Below are positions 22,810 through 28,906 of a stretch of DNA of 28,906 nt, in pieces. A program made the position numbers and the translations under genes. Positions within the stretch are counted from its first letter, which is position 1. Each line of letters opens with the position of its first letter. Origin of the DNA: WGMK01 sp044359155 (GTDB lineage: Bacteria > Hydrogenedentota > Hydrogenedentia > Hydrogenedentales > JAEUWI01); the NCBI GenBank assembly GCA_044359155.1, contig JBIKMR010000014.1, positions 1-28,906 of the forward strand. The letters are read 5' to 3'. Under the pieces are notes generated by a model. The model saw only the letters and a program-made list of their open reading frames with translations. It did not search any database and was not told the DNA's origin.

Positions 22810-23570
22810 GCGGGGCCGCGCTCTAGCCAGGAGAGGGTGGCTGTGTCTTCGGTGGTGTGGCCGACTGCGTCGAGGAAAAGCCTCTCGAGGCTGCCACCGC
22901 CGGAGAGGGATTCGAGGGTTCCCTGCCGCACGAGTCTGCCTTGGTGGATGATGGCAACATGGGTGCAGAGCTTCTCGACGATTTCAAGAATGTGCGACGT
23001 GAGGAAGATGGTGGCCCCGCGCGCGACAAGGCGCGCCAGCACGGTGCGAATGACGCGGGCGGAGACGGCGTCCACCCCCTCGAAGGGTTCGTCGAGAAAG
23101 AGCAGCTCAGGATCATGAATGATGGCCGCGGCGAGGGAGAGTTTCTTCTTCATGCCGTGGCTGTATTCACCCGCCAGCGTTCGGCCAGCGGTATCGAGCT
23201 CGAGTAGGGAAAGCAGTTCCGCCGCGCGCGTGAGGGTGGTGTCTCGCGGCAGGCCGTACATGCGCCCAATGAACACGAGGTATTCGAGGGCGGTGAGGTT
23301 CTCGAAGAGGCACAGGTCTTCCGGCACCACGCCGATGCGGCGCTTTATTTCAAGCGGGCGTCGGTCAAGCAACAAGCCAAACACGCGGGCCTCGCCGCTG
23401 GTGGGCGCAAGGATGCCGGTAAGCATCTTGATGGTGGTGCTTTTGCCCGCGCCGTTGGGGCCGAGGAACCCATAGAAGCTGCCACGCGGCACCATCAGGT
23501 CCAGCCCATCCACGGCAGCGCGGCCATTAAACTCCTTGCGCAGCGCGCGTGTTTCGATGCTGTGGTCCAC
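22806..23570 (-). CDS. ABC transporter ATP-binding protein
   Basis: A 254-aa nucleotide-binding subunit of ABC-2-type (CcmA/NatA-like) length. Walker A is GPNGAGKSTT (37-46), the Q-loop position reads VVPED (81-85), the signature is YSHGMKKKL (136-144), Walker B is LLFLDEP (156-162), and the H-loop is His193 (LTSHILE). The signature lacks the usual SGGQ and has SHGM, as in several ABC-2 exporters. The start is GTG 23570, with CGGAG 6 bases upstream. It overlaps the permease gene by 4 bases and follows the DUF2442 gene at 23597 by 26 bases, so read-through from the small-gene cluster is possible. Confidence 0.92.
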   Translation of the reverse strand: MDHSIETRALRKEFNGRAAVDGLDLMVPRGSFYGFLGPNGAGKSTTIKMLTGILAPTSGEARVFGLLLDRRPLEIKRRIGVVPEDLCLFENLTALEYLVFIGRMYGLPRDTTLTRAAELLSLLELDTAGRTLAGEYSHGMKKKLSLAAAIIHDPELLFLDEPFEGVDAVSARVIRTVLARLVARGATIFLTSHILEIVEKLCTHVAIIHQGRLVRQGTLESLSGGGSLERLFLDAVGHTTEDTATLSWLERGPA

Positions 23571-23596
23571 AGTAACTCCGGTGGGACAGGGTAACG

Positions 23597-23860
23597 CTAA
23601 GTGCGCGGGCCGGATTGCATTAGCGGCGGAGTATGCCGCACCCCAATCAGCCCGTCAATCGAAAGGTCTTCATCCACCATCGGCCAATGCAGTCCATACC
23701 CACTGGGCGACACGATGATTTGCGCCCGTTGCTCCTGCGTCGCCTTCGCCAATCGTTCCGATTCCCGCGCAAGATCAACCGCGTACACGCTGCCATCCAC
23801 GCGCAGGTTCAGCACCGCATCATCAAGCGACAGGATTTCGACCTCATGTGCCATGCCCAT
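23597..23860 (-). CDS. DUF2442-like small protein (long-motif type)
   Basis: An 87-aa protein beginning MGMAHEVEILSLDDAVLNLR. The ending GLHWPMVDEDLSIDGLIG matches the 'WP.lDEDLs..GLL' motif of the DUF2442 family, small proteins commonly found next to DUF4160 genes and often listed as putative antitoxins. ATG 23860 is chosen because CAGGAG lies 7-8 bases upstream; an earlier in-frame ATG at 23896 has no such site. It overlaps the DUF4160 gene end by 17 bases, which implies translational coupling. Antitoxin function is inference. Confidence 0.75.
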   Translation of the reverse strand: MGMAHEVEILSLDDAVLNLRVDGSVYAVDLARESERLAKATQEQRAQIIVSPSGYGLHWPMVDEDLSIDGLIGVRHTPPLMQSGPRT

Positions 23861-24110
23861 GCTTGCGCTCCTGAAAGTTGTTCCATTCATCGACAATGTA
23901 GTCGAAGTTCTCGAAGATAATACTTCGGACGGTACGTTTGTCCGACTGGTTCATACCATGCGAGAACGCCTCCGCCAAATCAAATTGGTCCGCCAAAAGC
24001 CAATACTTGGCTTCCGCATCACCCTTGGCGCAATGGATATGAATCGGCTCATTGCCTTCGTTGGCATAGAAGAAGAAGCGCCAGCCGCGAATAAACAGAA
24101 CCGTTGGCAT
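23844..24110 (-). CDS. DUF4160 small protein, putative toxin partner
   Basis: An 88-aa protein. The hallmarks of DUF4160 are present: an N-terminal VLFIRGWRFFFYANEGNEPI (4-23), then HIH (24-26) and CAKGDAEAKYWL. The conserved 'EP.HIHV..g...aK.WL' block is the defining feature. Biochemical activity is not known; genomic pairing with DUF2442 has led to its being viewed as a toxin-antitoxin-like partner. It is flanked on both sides by DUF2442-type genes: 28 bases after the upstream one and overlapping the downstream one. The ribosome binding site is weak. Confidence 0.8.
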   Translation of the reverse strand: MPTVLFIRGWRFFFYANEGNEPIHIHCAKGDAEAKYWLLADQFDLAEAFSHGMNQSDKRTVRSIIFENFDYIVDEWNNFQERKHGHGT

Positions 24111-24138
24111 TGCGGTTACAAGCTCAGGGTTGGCATTG

Positions 24139-24369
24139 TCATGCCACCTTCAAATACAGCGCGTCGGCACAAAGGTCTGCTTGGTCACTCCACACCAGCT
24201 CGCCTGAAGAACCAATCTGCACCGACTCGAAAACTGACCGGTCGTCCCAGATGCGGAATACGCCACGACCAGCTAGGTGGGAGAGATCGACGTTTCCCTG
24301 CACGCCATCGTCAAACGCGAGACCGAGCCGAAAACCATCGAGCACATCCACATTAACGATTCTGTGCAT
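24139..24369 (-). CDS. DUF2442-like small protein (short type)
   Basis: A 76-aa protein with the DUF2442 pattern: MHRIVNVDVLDGFRLGLAFD (1-20), DG..GNVDLSHLAGRGVF (21-38), a Phe at 47, and LVWSDQADLCADALYL (58-73), i.e. the 'G.vDls.l...gvF..w.D...F..v......l.W....Dl..d.LY' signature. GGAG lies 8 bases before ATG 24369. It is first of three small genes and differs from the DUF2442 protein downstream of DUF4160, so the trio is not a simple duplication. Confidence 0.75.
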   Translation of the reverse strand: MHRIVNVDVLDGFRLGLAFDDGVQGNVDLSHLAGRGVFRIWDDRSVFESVQIGSSGELVWSDQADLCADALYLKVA

Positions 24370-24447
24370 GGCCTGTCTCCAAATGAACCTGGCCCAAGTG
24401 TATACGAAACTCGCCCCGAAACTTTCTCTCTGCGTTGGAGTGTCGCG

Positions 24448-24465
24448 CTACTGCGCGGTCAGTAG
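24448..24465. promoter_or_regulatory. Short hairpin between the DUF262 and DUF2442 genes
   Basis: CTACTG (24448-24453) and CAGTAG (24460-24465) form 6-bp arms around CGCGGT in the 182-base gap. It could be an operator for the small-gene cluster or a weak terminator of the DUF262 gene. I saw no convincing promoter or other feature in this gap. Confidence 0.2.
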
Positions 24466-24551
24466 ACCACGCCACAACAGATGCATTTTTTGTGTCCAAA
24501 CGAATGGGTAGCACGTCCCTTCAATTACCCCAAATTCCAAGGTATTCGCCA

Positions 24552-26348
24552 TCATAGGGCCTCGAACCAAGTTTTGATCTTCTGTGCCATCAGCTTGCGT
24601 CTTACGTCAAGAAACTCATCGTAGTCGGGAATCTCGCCATTGAGCAGAGATTCGGGCAAGCAATGCGTGCGCAGATTGGCGCGCATATCGCTCAACTTGG
24701 TGATGCCACCGTACTTCTTCGCCCCGTCGTTACACTGTGCGGTGAGTTCCTTAAAGTATTTGTCAGGAGCCTTGTCCCCAATCGCGATGTTGATCTCACT
24801 TTGTGCCAACACGAAGTTGGCGATCTGGTTGTAGCGGCCTCTGGCCAGACCCTGTTTCTTCAGGTAGTTCTTAGGATAGACATGGTGCACGTCGCTTCGG
24901 TTCATCAGCAAGTCGTGAACGGTGATATCGCGTGAAAGAAATCCCTTCTCAGCAAGTTTTACTTGGGCTGCCTGAAAGACAAGGAAGTACGGGCTCTTCG
25001 CCGAAGAGGTATCCATAAGCTGAGGGAGCATTCCGGTCCAAAAACTCTCAGGCAATTCGTTCTCTATTACTGATTCGGTATAACCGGCAAGACCGCGTGT
25101 CTCAATCTGCCGAATGTCGAAATCAAAGGAAGTTTCCGGGCTCGAAGTGTAGCGGCTGCGTAAGACGGACATGGCATACCACCGGCGAACAAGTCTTTCG
25201 AGATCAGCAGCGGGCAGATTTTCCGCTCGCCCACGCAGGTAGACTATGTATGCAAAGTTAACGGCATTTTGCCCGCCGATTAGGTCATTGCTAACGAAGC
25301 CCGCCGAGCGCAGGATCATGGTGATACGGTCGAAGTGAGTTTCACTGATAAAGTTCAGAATCCCTTTCTTCAGGCGAGCGAAGGACTGCTCCGCAATAGC
25401 TTCCTCAAACTGCTTGGTTTCGAAATTACGCCCAGAGAGCAGCGCCACGAGGTCCTGAAGCTTACCCCTGCCGAACTCCGAAGTGAAGGCGACGCGTAGC
25501 ATGTCCGTATACTTCGGGTCGTAAATGTCGTCGTTTACATCTTTGAGCCAGCGCATGGCCGGGAAGAATTCAGATGCAGCAAACGCTTTGTCGCTCTTCT
25601 CGATGCGGCTCATGAACTCTGGTGCGACGGCCAAGTGACAGAAATAGTCGATGGCCTTTCGTAGTAGGTTACCGCCGTAAGATTCATTGGCGGCGATCTT
25701 CGACATGGCGAAGTCGGCTTGCGACAGTTCCGCTCCCGCAGAGTTCACTCGAATAAAAATCTCGGTTACAGTTTCAATGTCGAGATCCTCTGCGAGTTCA
25801 ATCAGGCCAACATGGTTGTTGATTATCTTGCGTAGTCTTTCCAGCGTAGTGAATAGAGTGTCATCGTCAACGCCCGTATTGACCTGTGCGTACTTTTTTG
25901 TGATTTGCAAGAGCTTCGCGTCTGGCGCAAAGATTTCGGCCACATCAGGAATCCATGCAGAATCCTTGCGTATAGCAGGGTTTGCAACCTCGAATTTTTC
26001 CTCAAGAGGATGAAACGCTATGCTGATGCGGACCGTTTCGTAATCCTTGGTCAATACATCAATACCCAGAAGCGCGGCCATCAACGCGGTGACCCTTTGT
26101 TGCCCATCGATAAGTATGCGTTTTCCAGCAGACGGTGTGCCGTCTTTTAACTTTACTGTTGGGTTGCGCCAAGAAATGAGATAGCCAACAGGATAGCCTT
26201 GGTAAAGTGAGTCGAGGAGATTGCGGACCTTTGTTGCCTCCCAAACAAATGGGCGCTGTATCTCCGGGATGGCAATTTCGCCGGATTTGACCCATGTCAA
26301 AAGTGTTTCTATGGGGTGCGGCGTGACTGAGTATCGCTGTGTGGACAT
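24552..26348 (-). CDS. DUF262 (GmrS/ParB-like) plus C-terminal HNH-type domain protein, GmrSD-like
   Basis: A 598-aa protein. The N-terminal DUF262 domain shows IPEIQRPFVWEATKVRNLLD (27-46) and the nucleotide-site motif LIDGQQRVTAL (79-89). The middle is helical. The C-terminal region has VHHVYPKNYL (487-496) followed by YNQIANFVLAQSEIN and GDKAPDKY, the His-His...Asn pattern of DUF1524/GmrSD C-terminal nucleases. GmrSD-type single-chain enzymes are type IV restriction systems against modified phage DNA, and other DUF262 proteins occur in BREX-like and phosphorothioate-linked defence. No methylase or other known defence gene is adjacent, so it may act alone. By eye its GC content is clearly lower than that of flanking genes, consistent with acquisition. 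GGAG lies 13 bases before the ATG, a poor spacing. Confidence 0.85.
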   Translation of the reverse strand: MSTQRYSVTPHPIETLLTWVKSGEIAIPEIQRPFVWEATKVRNLLDSLYQGYPVGYLISWRNPTVKLKDGTPSAGKRILIDGQQRVTALMAALLGIDVLTKDYETVRISIAFHPLEEKFEVANPAIRKDSAWIPDVAEIFAPDAKLLQITKKYAQVNTGVDDDTLFTTLERLRKIINNHVGLIELAEDLDIETVTEIFIRVNSAGAELSQADFAMSKIAANESYGGNLLRKAIDYFCHLAVAPEFMSRIEKSDKAFAASEFFPAMRWLKDVNDDIYDPKYTDMLRVAFTSEFGRGKLQDLVALLSGRNFETKQFEEAIAEQSFARLKKGILNFISETHFDRITMILRSAGFVSNDLIGGQNAVNFAYIVYLRGRAENLPAADLERLVRRWYAMSVLRSRYTSSPETSFDFDIRQIETRGLAGYTESVIENELPESFWTGMLPQLMDTSSAKSPYFLVFQAAQVKLAEKGFLSRDITVHDLLMNRSDVHHVYPKNYLKKQGLARGRYNQIANFVLAQSEINIAIGDKAPDKYFKELTAQCNDGAKKYGGITKLSDMRANLRTHCLPESLLNGEIPDYDEFLDVRRKLMAQKIKTWFEAL

Positions 26349-26409
26349 GATTAAATGAATGCTCCGATAATTTCGCTAGGCGGTACTACAGTAGGAAATA
26401 GTAGAGAAT

Positions 26410-26443
26410 ATTATATGCCACAAACTTTAGAAGGAGTTAACTC
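26410..26443 (-). promoter_or_regulatory. Candidate promoter and palindromic operator of the DUF262 gene
   Basis: A perfect TATAAT (26415-26410 on minus) lies about 60 bases before ATG 26348. The expected -35 position overlaps a perfect 10-bp palindrome GAGTTAACTC (26434-26443) rather than a good -35 hexamer. A regulator binding the palindrome could repress or activate this promoter. Confidence 0.4.
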
Positions 26444-26467
26444 GTTCACCCCTTCCAAGCCAGCGGC

Positions 26468-26480
26468 GGGTGACGCACCC
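26468..26480 (-). terminator. Possible small terminator hairpin after the first Gfo/Idh/MocA gene
   Basis: GGGTG (26468-26472) and CACCC (26476-26480) form a 5-bp stem with a 3-base loop starting one base after the stop codon. There is no T-run, so this is a weak call. Confidence 0.25.
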
Positions 26481-26481
26481 C

Positions 26482-27465
26482 CTACACCTTCACCACGCGG
26501 TGGGTGCGCATGGATTTTTCGGCGGCGGCGGTGACCTCGGTGGCGCGTAGGCCGTCGATGCCGGAGGCGGCGGGGGCACGGCGTTCGTGGATGGCGTCGA
26601 TGAAATCCTGCACGAGGCCGACGTCTGGGTTGTCGCCGTAGGCGGCCCATTCGGTGGTGCCTGCATCGTCGTCGTAGACGGTCACCTTCTGGTTGAACGC
26701 GTCCACACGCAGCACGCCCTTGGACCCGATGAACTCCATGGTGACGTCTCCCCAGGTGGGGAAGGTTTTGCAGCGGCTCCAGCTGGCGACGTGCTGAACG
26801 TGGATGCCGCCTTCCATTTCCATGTGCAGGCTGCCGAGGTCGTCCACGCCCATTTCGAATTCGTGGAGCACGTTGTCCGCCTCGCAATAGACGGAGGTGA
26901 ACTCTCGGCCCAGCATCCAGCGAAGCGCATCGGCCACGTGTACGGTGTGGTCCATCACCGCGCCGCCGCCGGACAGCTCGGCGTTGGCAAACCAACCACC
27001 GGGGAACTTGCCGTGGTTGGTGCAGGTGACGGCGTATATATCGCCGAAGTCGCCGTTCTGTAATTGTTCGCGCGCTGACATCAGCGGGGGCGCAAAGCGG
27101 CAGGGGAACGCCGTGCCCAAGCCCACGCCCGCCTTGCGGCAAGTATCCACCATCAGCTTGGCTTCAGAGACCACGGGGGCGAGGGGCTTTTCGCAGAGAA
27201 TCCATTTGCCAGCCGACGCGGCCAGCTCCACCAGCGCACGGTGACGCACGTTTTCCGCACAGATGATCACGCCATCCAGATCGAGATCGAGGAAGGCGTT
27301 GACGTCTTTCTCGAAGCGGGTGCCGAATTGCTTCGCGGCAGCGGCGGTGCGGGTGGAGCCAGAGCCGAACACGGCGGTGAGCTCTGCATTCGGCAATGCA
27401 TTGAGGCACGCGGCATAGCTGTATGCGTGCATGTGGGCAAAGCTCATGATTCCAATCTTGGCCAT
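26482..27465 (-). CDS. Gfo/Idh/MocA-family oxidoreductase
   Basis: A 327-aa NAD(P)-dependent oxidoreductase-like protein. The N-terminal Rossmann fold starts KIGIMSFAHMHAYSYAACLN, where the usual GxGxxG is replaced by a Ser/Ala/His-containing loop. The diagnostic LCEKPLAP (90-97) carries the family Lys93. The C-terminal alpha/beta domain has GGGAVMDHTVHVADALRWML with the His pair expected near the active site. Family members oxidise or reduce sugars and cyclitols. GGAGGA lies 8 bases before ATG 27465. It follows a second family member by 19 bases, so they are one operon and may act in sequence on the same sugar. The substrate cannot be assigned. Confidence 0.9.
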   Translation of the reverse strand: MAKIGIMSFAHMHAYSYAACLNALPNAELTAVFGSGSTRTAAAAKQFGTRFEKDVNAFLDLDLDGVIICAENVRHRALVELAASAGKWILCEKPLAPVVSEAKLMVDTCRKAGVGLGTAFPCRFAPPLMSAREQLQNGDFGDIYAVTCTNHGKFPGGWFANAELSGGGAVMDHTVHVADALRWMLGREFTSVYCEADNVLHEFEMGVDDLGSLHMEMEGGIHVQHVASWSRCKTFPTWGDVTMEFIGSKGVLRVDAFNQKVTVYDDDAGTTEWAAYGDNPDVGLVQDFIDAIHERRAPAASGIDGLRATEVTAAAEKSMRTHRVVKV

Positions 27466-27484
27466 GGTGTGTTCCTCCCCCTGC

Positions 27485-28459
27485 CTAAAGCCGAACCGGT
27501 TTGCGGGTGCGTGCAGATTCGAGCGCGGCTTCCGCCATGCGCACCGCGTGCAGCCCGTCTTCTGGCGTCACGCGCGGCGTGCGGCCCTCGGTGATCCACG
27601 CGGCGAAGTCTTCCCATTCGCGCTGGTAGGGGCTGTCGTTCACGGGGCTGCCCGGCACAATCATGCTGGGGCCGCTGGCCGCATCGCGCATTTGCGCCTG
27701 CATGGGCGCGTCCAGGCTGTCGTATTGAATCATGCCGCTGTTGCCGCAGATTTCCGCCTTCACCTGAAAGCCCCCGGGGTGCGCCCATGTGCCGATCACC
27801 GTGGCTATCAAGCCGCTCTTCATCCGCATGGTCACCTGACTGTAATCCATGGGGAAGGGCTCCGTCTTCATCAACGCGGAGCAGAAGATGCGCTGCGGTT
27901 CGCCAAATGCGTAGCGCAGCCAGTCAAGATCGTGAATCATGCAATCCAGCGTAACGCCGCCGCTCATGGCGTAGTTGGCGAACCAGCTTTTCGGGCCGCC
28001 CGGAAAGATGCCGCCACGATAGAGCTTGGCGTATCCGGGGTGCCCAATCTTGCCTGCGTCAATCTGGGCCTTCATGGTTTCAAATTCGTGGAAGTAGCGC
28101 ACCACGTGGCCCACGAACAACTTCACCCCCGCCTTCTTCGCCACCACAATGGCCTCCTGGCATTCCGCCGTGGTGCGGCAAAAGGGCTTCTCGCAAAAGA
28201 TGTGCTTGCCCGCTGCCGCCGCCAGCTTGATGTAGTGCAGGTGGAACGGCGTGGGCGTGGCAATCAGCACGGTGTCCACATGCTTGTCGCGCACGGCGGC
28301 CTCGGCGTCCGTCGTGGCGCGCGCACCACAAGTCTTCGCCAGCGCCGTGGCTGCCGGTTTATGCATGTCCGCGCACAGCGCCACGGTGTGCCCCGCCCGC
28401 TGCAATGCCTCCGCATGTACTCGGCCCATGCCGCTGCATCCTATGATCGCCACGTTCAT
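27485..28459 (-). CDS. Gfo/Idh/MocA-family oxidoreductase
   Basis: A 324-aa member with an intact nucleotide-binding loop IIGCSGMGRVH (5-15), VDTVLIATPTPFH (61-73), the FCEKPF motif (88-93, Lys91) and the C-terminal GGVTLDCMIHDLDWLRY with catalytic-type His and Asp. ATG 28459 is chosen because GGGAGGG lies about 7 bases upstream and it begins the Rossmann strand; the frame extends to 28528 but without a ribosome binding site. It is upstream of the other Gfo/Idh/MocA gene and downstream of the Ig-domain protein gene on the same strand. A role in sugar or cyclitol catabolism is likely; the specific substrate is unknown. Confidence 0.92.
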   Translation of the reverse strand: MNVAIIGCSGMGRVHAEALQRAGHTVALCADMHKPAATALAKTCGARATTDAEAAVRDKHVDTVLIATPTPFHLHYIKLAAAAGKHIFCEKPFCRTTAECQEAIVVAKKAGVKLFVGHVVRYFHEFETMKAQIDAGKIGHPGYAKLYRGGIFPGGPKSWFANYAMSGGVTLDCMIHDLDWLRYAFGEPQRIFCSALMKTEPFPMDYSQVTMRMKSGLIATVIGTWAHPGGFQVKAEICGNSGMIQYDSLDAPMQAQMRDAASGPSMIVPGSPVNDSPYQREWEDFAAWITEGRTPRVTPEDGLHAVRMAEAALESARTRKPVRL

Positions 28460-28549
28460 CCGCTGCCCTCCCAATCCAGCCCAACCTCGGGACCCGCTAC
28501 TGTTCCACGAATCGGGTGTGGGACACAACCTGCATGTGCGCGAATACTT

Positions 28550-28576
28550 GGGACGGATGGAACGGATCAGGCCGAT
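28550..28576 (+). repeat. 9-bp tandem repeat, degenerate copy (3 units)
   Basis: Three 9-mers in register: GGGACGGAT, GGAACGGAT, CAGGCCGAT. They cover the stop codon of the Ig-domain gene (TGA on the minus strand at 28569-28567) and the start of the following gap, so the repeat supplies the last codons and stop of that protein. Same family as the arrays at 6606, 7624 and 7694. Confidence 0.6.
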
Positions 28577-28906
28577 CGATCTGCTTGACCATTGCGGCGT
28601 GCGCTGGCGCGGTGTAACGCAAGCACAATGATGCCGCCAATTACTAGCACAACCGCCGACCAGCCACTCAACGGCAATGCGGCCAGCACGGTGAGCGTGC
28701 TTTGTTGCGACACGGCGATGTCGATGCCGTCGGTAACGATGCAGTAGTACACGCCCGCGTCGGTGGGGGTGATGTTGTCAAGAGTGTAGTCGGGGGTGTC
28801 GTTGCCGATAGGTTCCAGCGGGCCGCCGTTGGTCTGGCGATACCATTGGTATTGCAGCGCCGCGGCGCCGCCCGTGGCGACCACGACAAAGGTGTAGCTT
28901 TCGCCC
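28567..28906 (-). CDS. Ig-like-domain surface protein, C-terminal fragment with membrane anchor (runs off right edge)
   Basis: About 112 residues are visible, open to the right edge. They begin GESYTFVVVATGGAAALQYQ and continue to DAGVYYCIV, the QWYR...DAGVYYC pattern of bacterial Ig-like (I-set) repeats found in secreted proteins. After the domain comes LPLSGWSAVVLVIGGIIVLA followed by LHRASARRNGQ: a short polar/Pro motif, one hydrophobic helix and an Arg-rich end. That tripartite layout is typical of C-terminal sorting signals of the PEP-CTERM/IPTL-CTERM kind. The protein is therefore expected to be exported and anchored, or trimmed by an exosortase-like enzyme. The upstream part, probably further repeats, is outside the window. 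The last codons and stop lie in a 9-bp repeat array. Confidence 0.75.
   Translation of the reverse strand, partial: GESYTFVVVATGGAAALQYQWYRQTNGGPLEPIGNDTPDYTLDNITPTDAGVYYCIVTDGIDIAVSQQSTLTVLAALPLSGWSAVVLVIGGIIVLALHRASARRNGQADRSA

Overview
The window is 28.9 kb of GC-rich, densely coded bacterial chromosome with no rRNA, tRNA, CRISPR array, integrase or transposase that I could find. Gene content suggests a Gram-negative-type, deep-branching heterotroph of the Planctomycetota/Hydrogenedentota/Verrucomicrobiota kind: an alpha/beta-fused 2-oxoacid dehydrogenase E1, paired Gfo/Idh/MocA oxidoreductases, DUF1569, a secreted alpha-helical putative carbohydrate protein, and a secreted Ig-like protein with a C-terminal anchor. 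This placement is inference; there is no marker gene for taxonomy.

Layout, left to right. Bases 1-1604 (minus) hold the end of a polysaccharide locus: a Wzz/GumC-like chain-length protein followed by a truncated GT4 glycosyltransferase. Bases 1742-4057 (plus) carry an ACAD10/11-type acyl-CoA dehydrogenase and an aminoglycoside-phosphotransferase-fold kinase, the two halves of the eukaryotic ACAD10/11 fusion. Bases 4061-8811 (minus) read DeoR regulator, E2 acyltransferase, fused E1. The DeoR gene is divergent from a sorbitol-6-phosphate-2-dehydrogenase-like SDR (8907-9719), with overlapping promoters and an inverted-repeat operator between them. Bases 9721-14095 (minus) form a three-gene unit: MshEN plus cyclic-nucleotide-binding protein, PsiE-like membrane protein, and secreted penicillin-acylase-family Ntn hydrolase.

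Bases 14233-16109 hold a hotdog thioesterase divergent from a TauE/SafE permease and a DUF1569 protein; a 45-nt stem-loop abuts the permease ribosome binding site. Then come ispG (16200-17435), a secreted 559-aa protein (17557-19236), a rimB-rimK pair in which RimK carries a C-terminal RCK_C/TrkA-C-like domain (19296-20988), and an ABC-2 exporter (21121-23570). Bases 23597-26348 are visibly less GC-rich and hold DUF2442-DUF4160-DUF2442 small genes and a DUF262/HNH GmrSD-like nuclease, which looks like an acquired defence or toxin-antitoxin patch. The window ends with two Gfo/Idh/MocA oxidoreductases and the C-terminus of an Ig-domain surface protein.

The most unusual non-gene signal is a 9-bp tandem repeat (consensus GGGACRGAT) present at four places. 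Two inverted copies lie inside the E2 gene and encode its interdomain linker as GTD and SHx tripeptides. The other leading candidates for uncharacterised biology are the MshEN-cNMP/PsiE/acylase operon, RimK-RCK_C, and the DUF2442/DUF4160/DUF262 patch.
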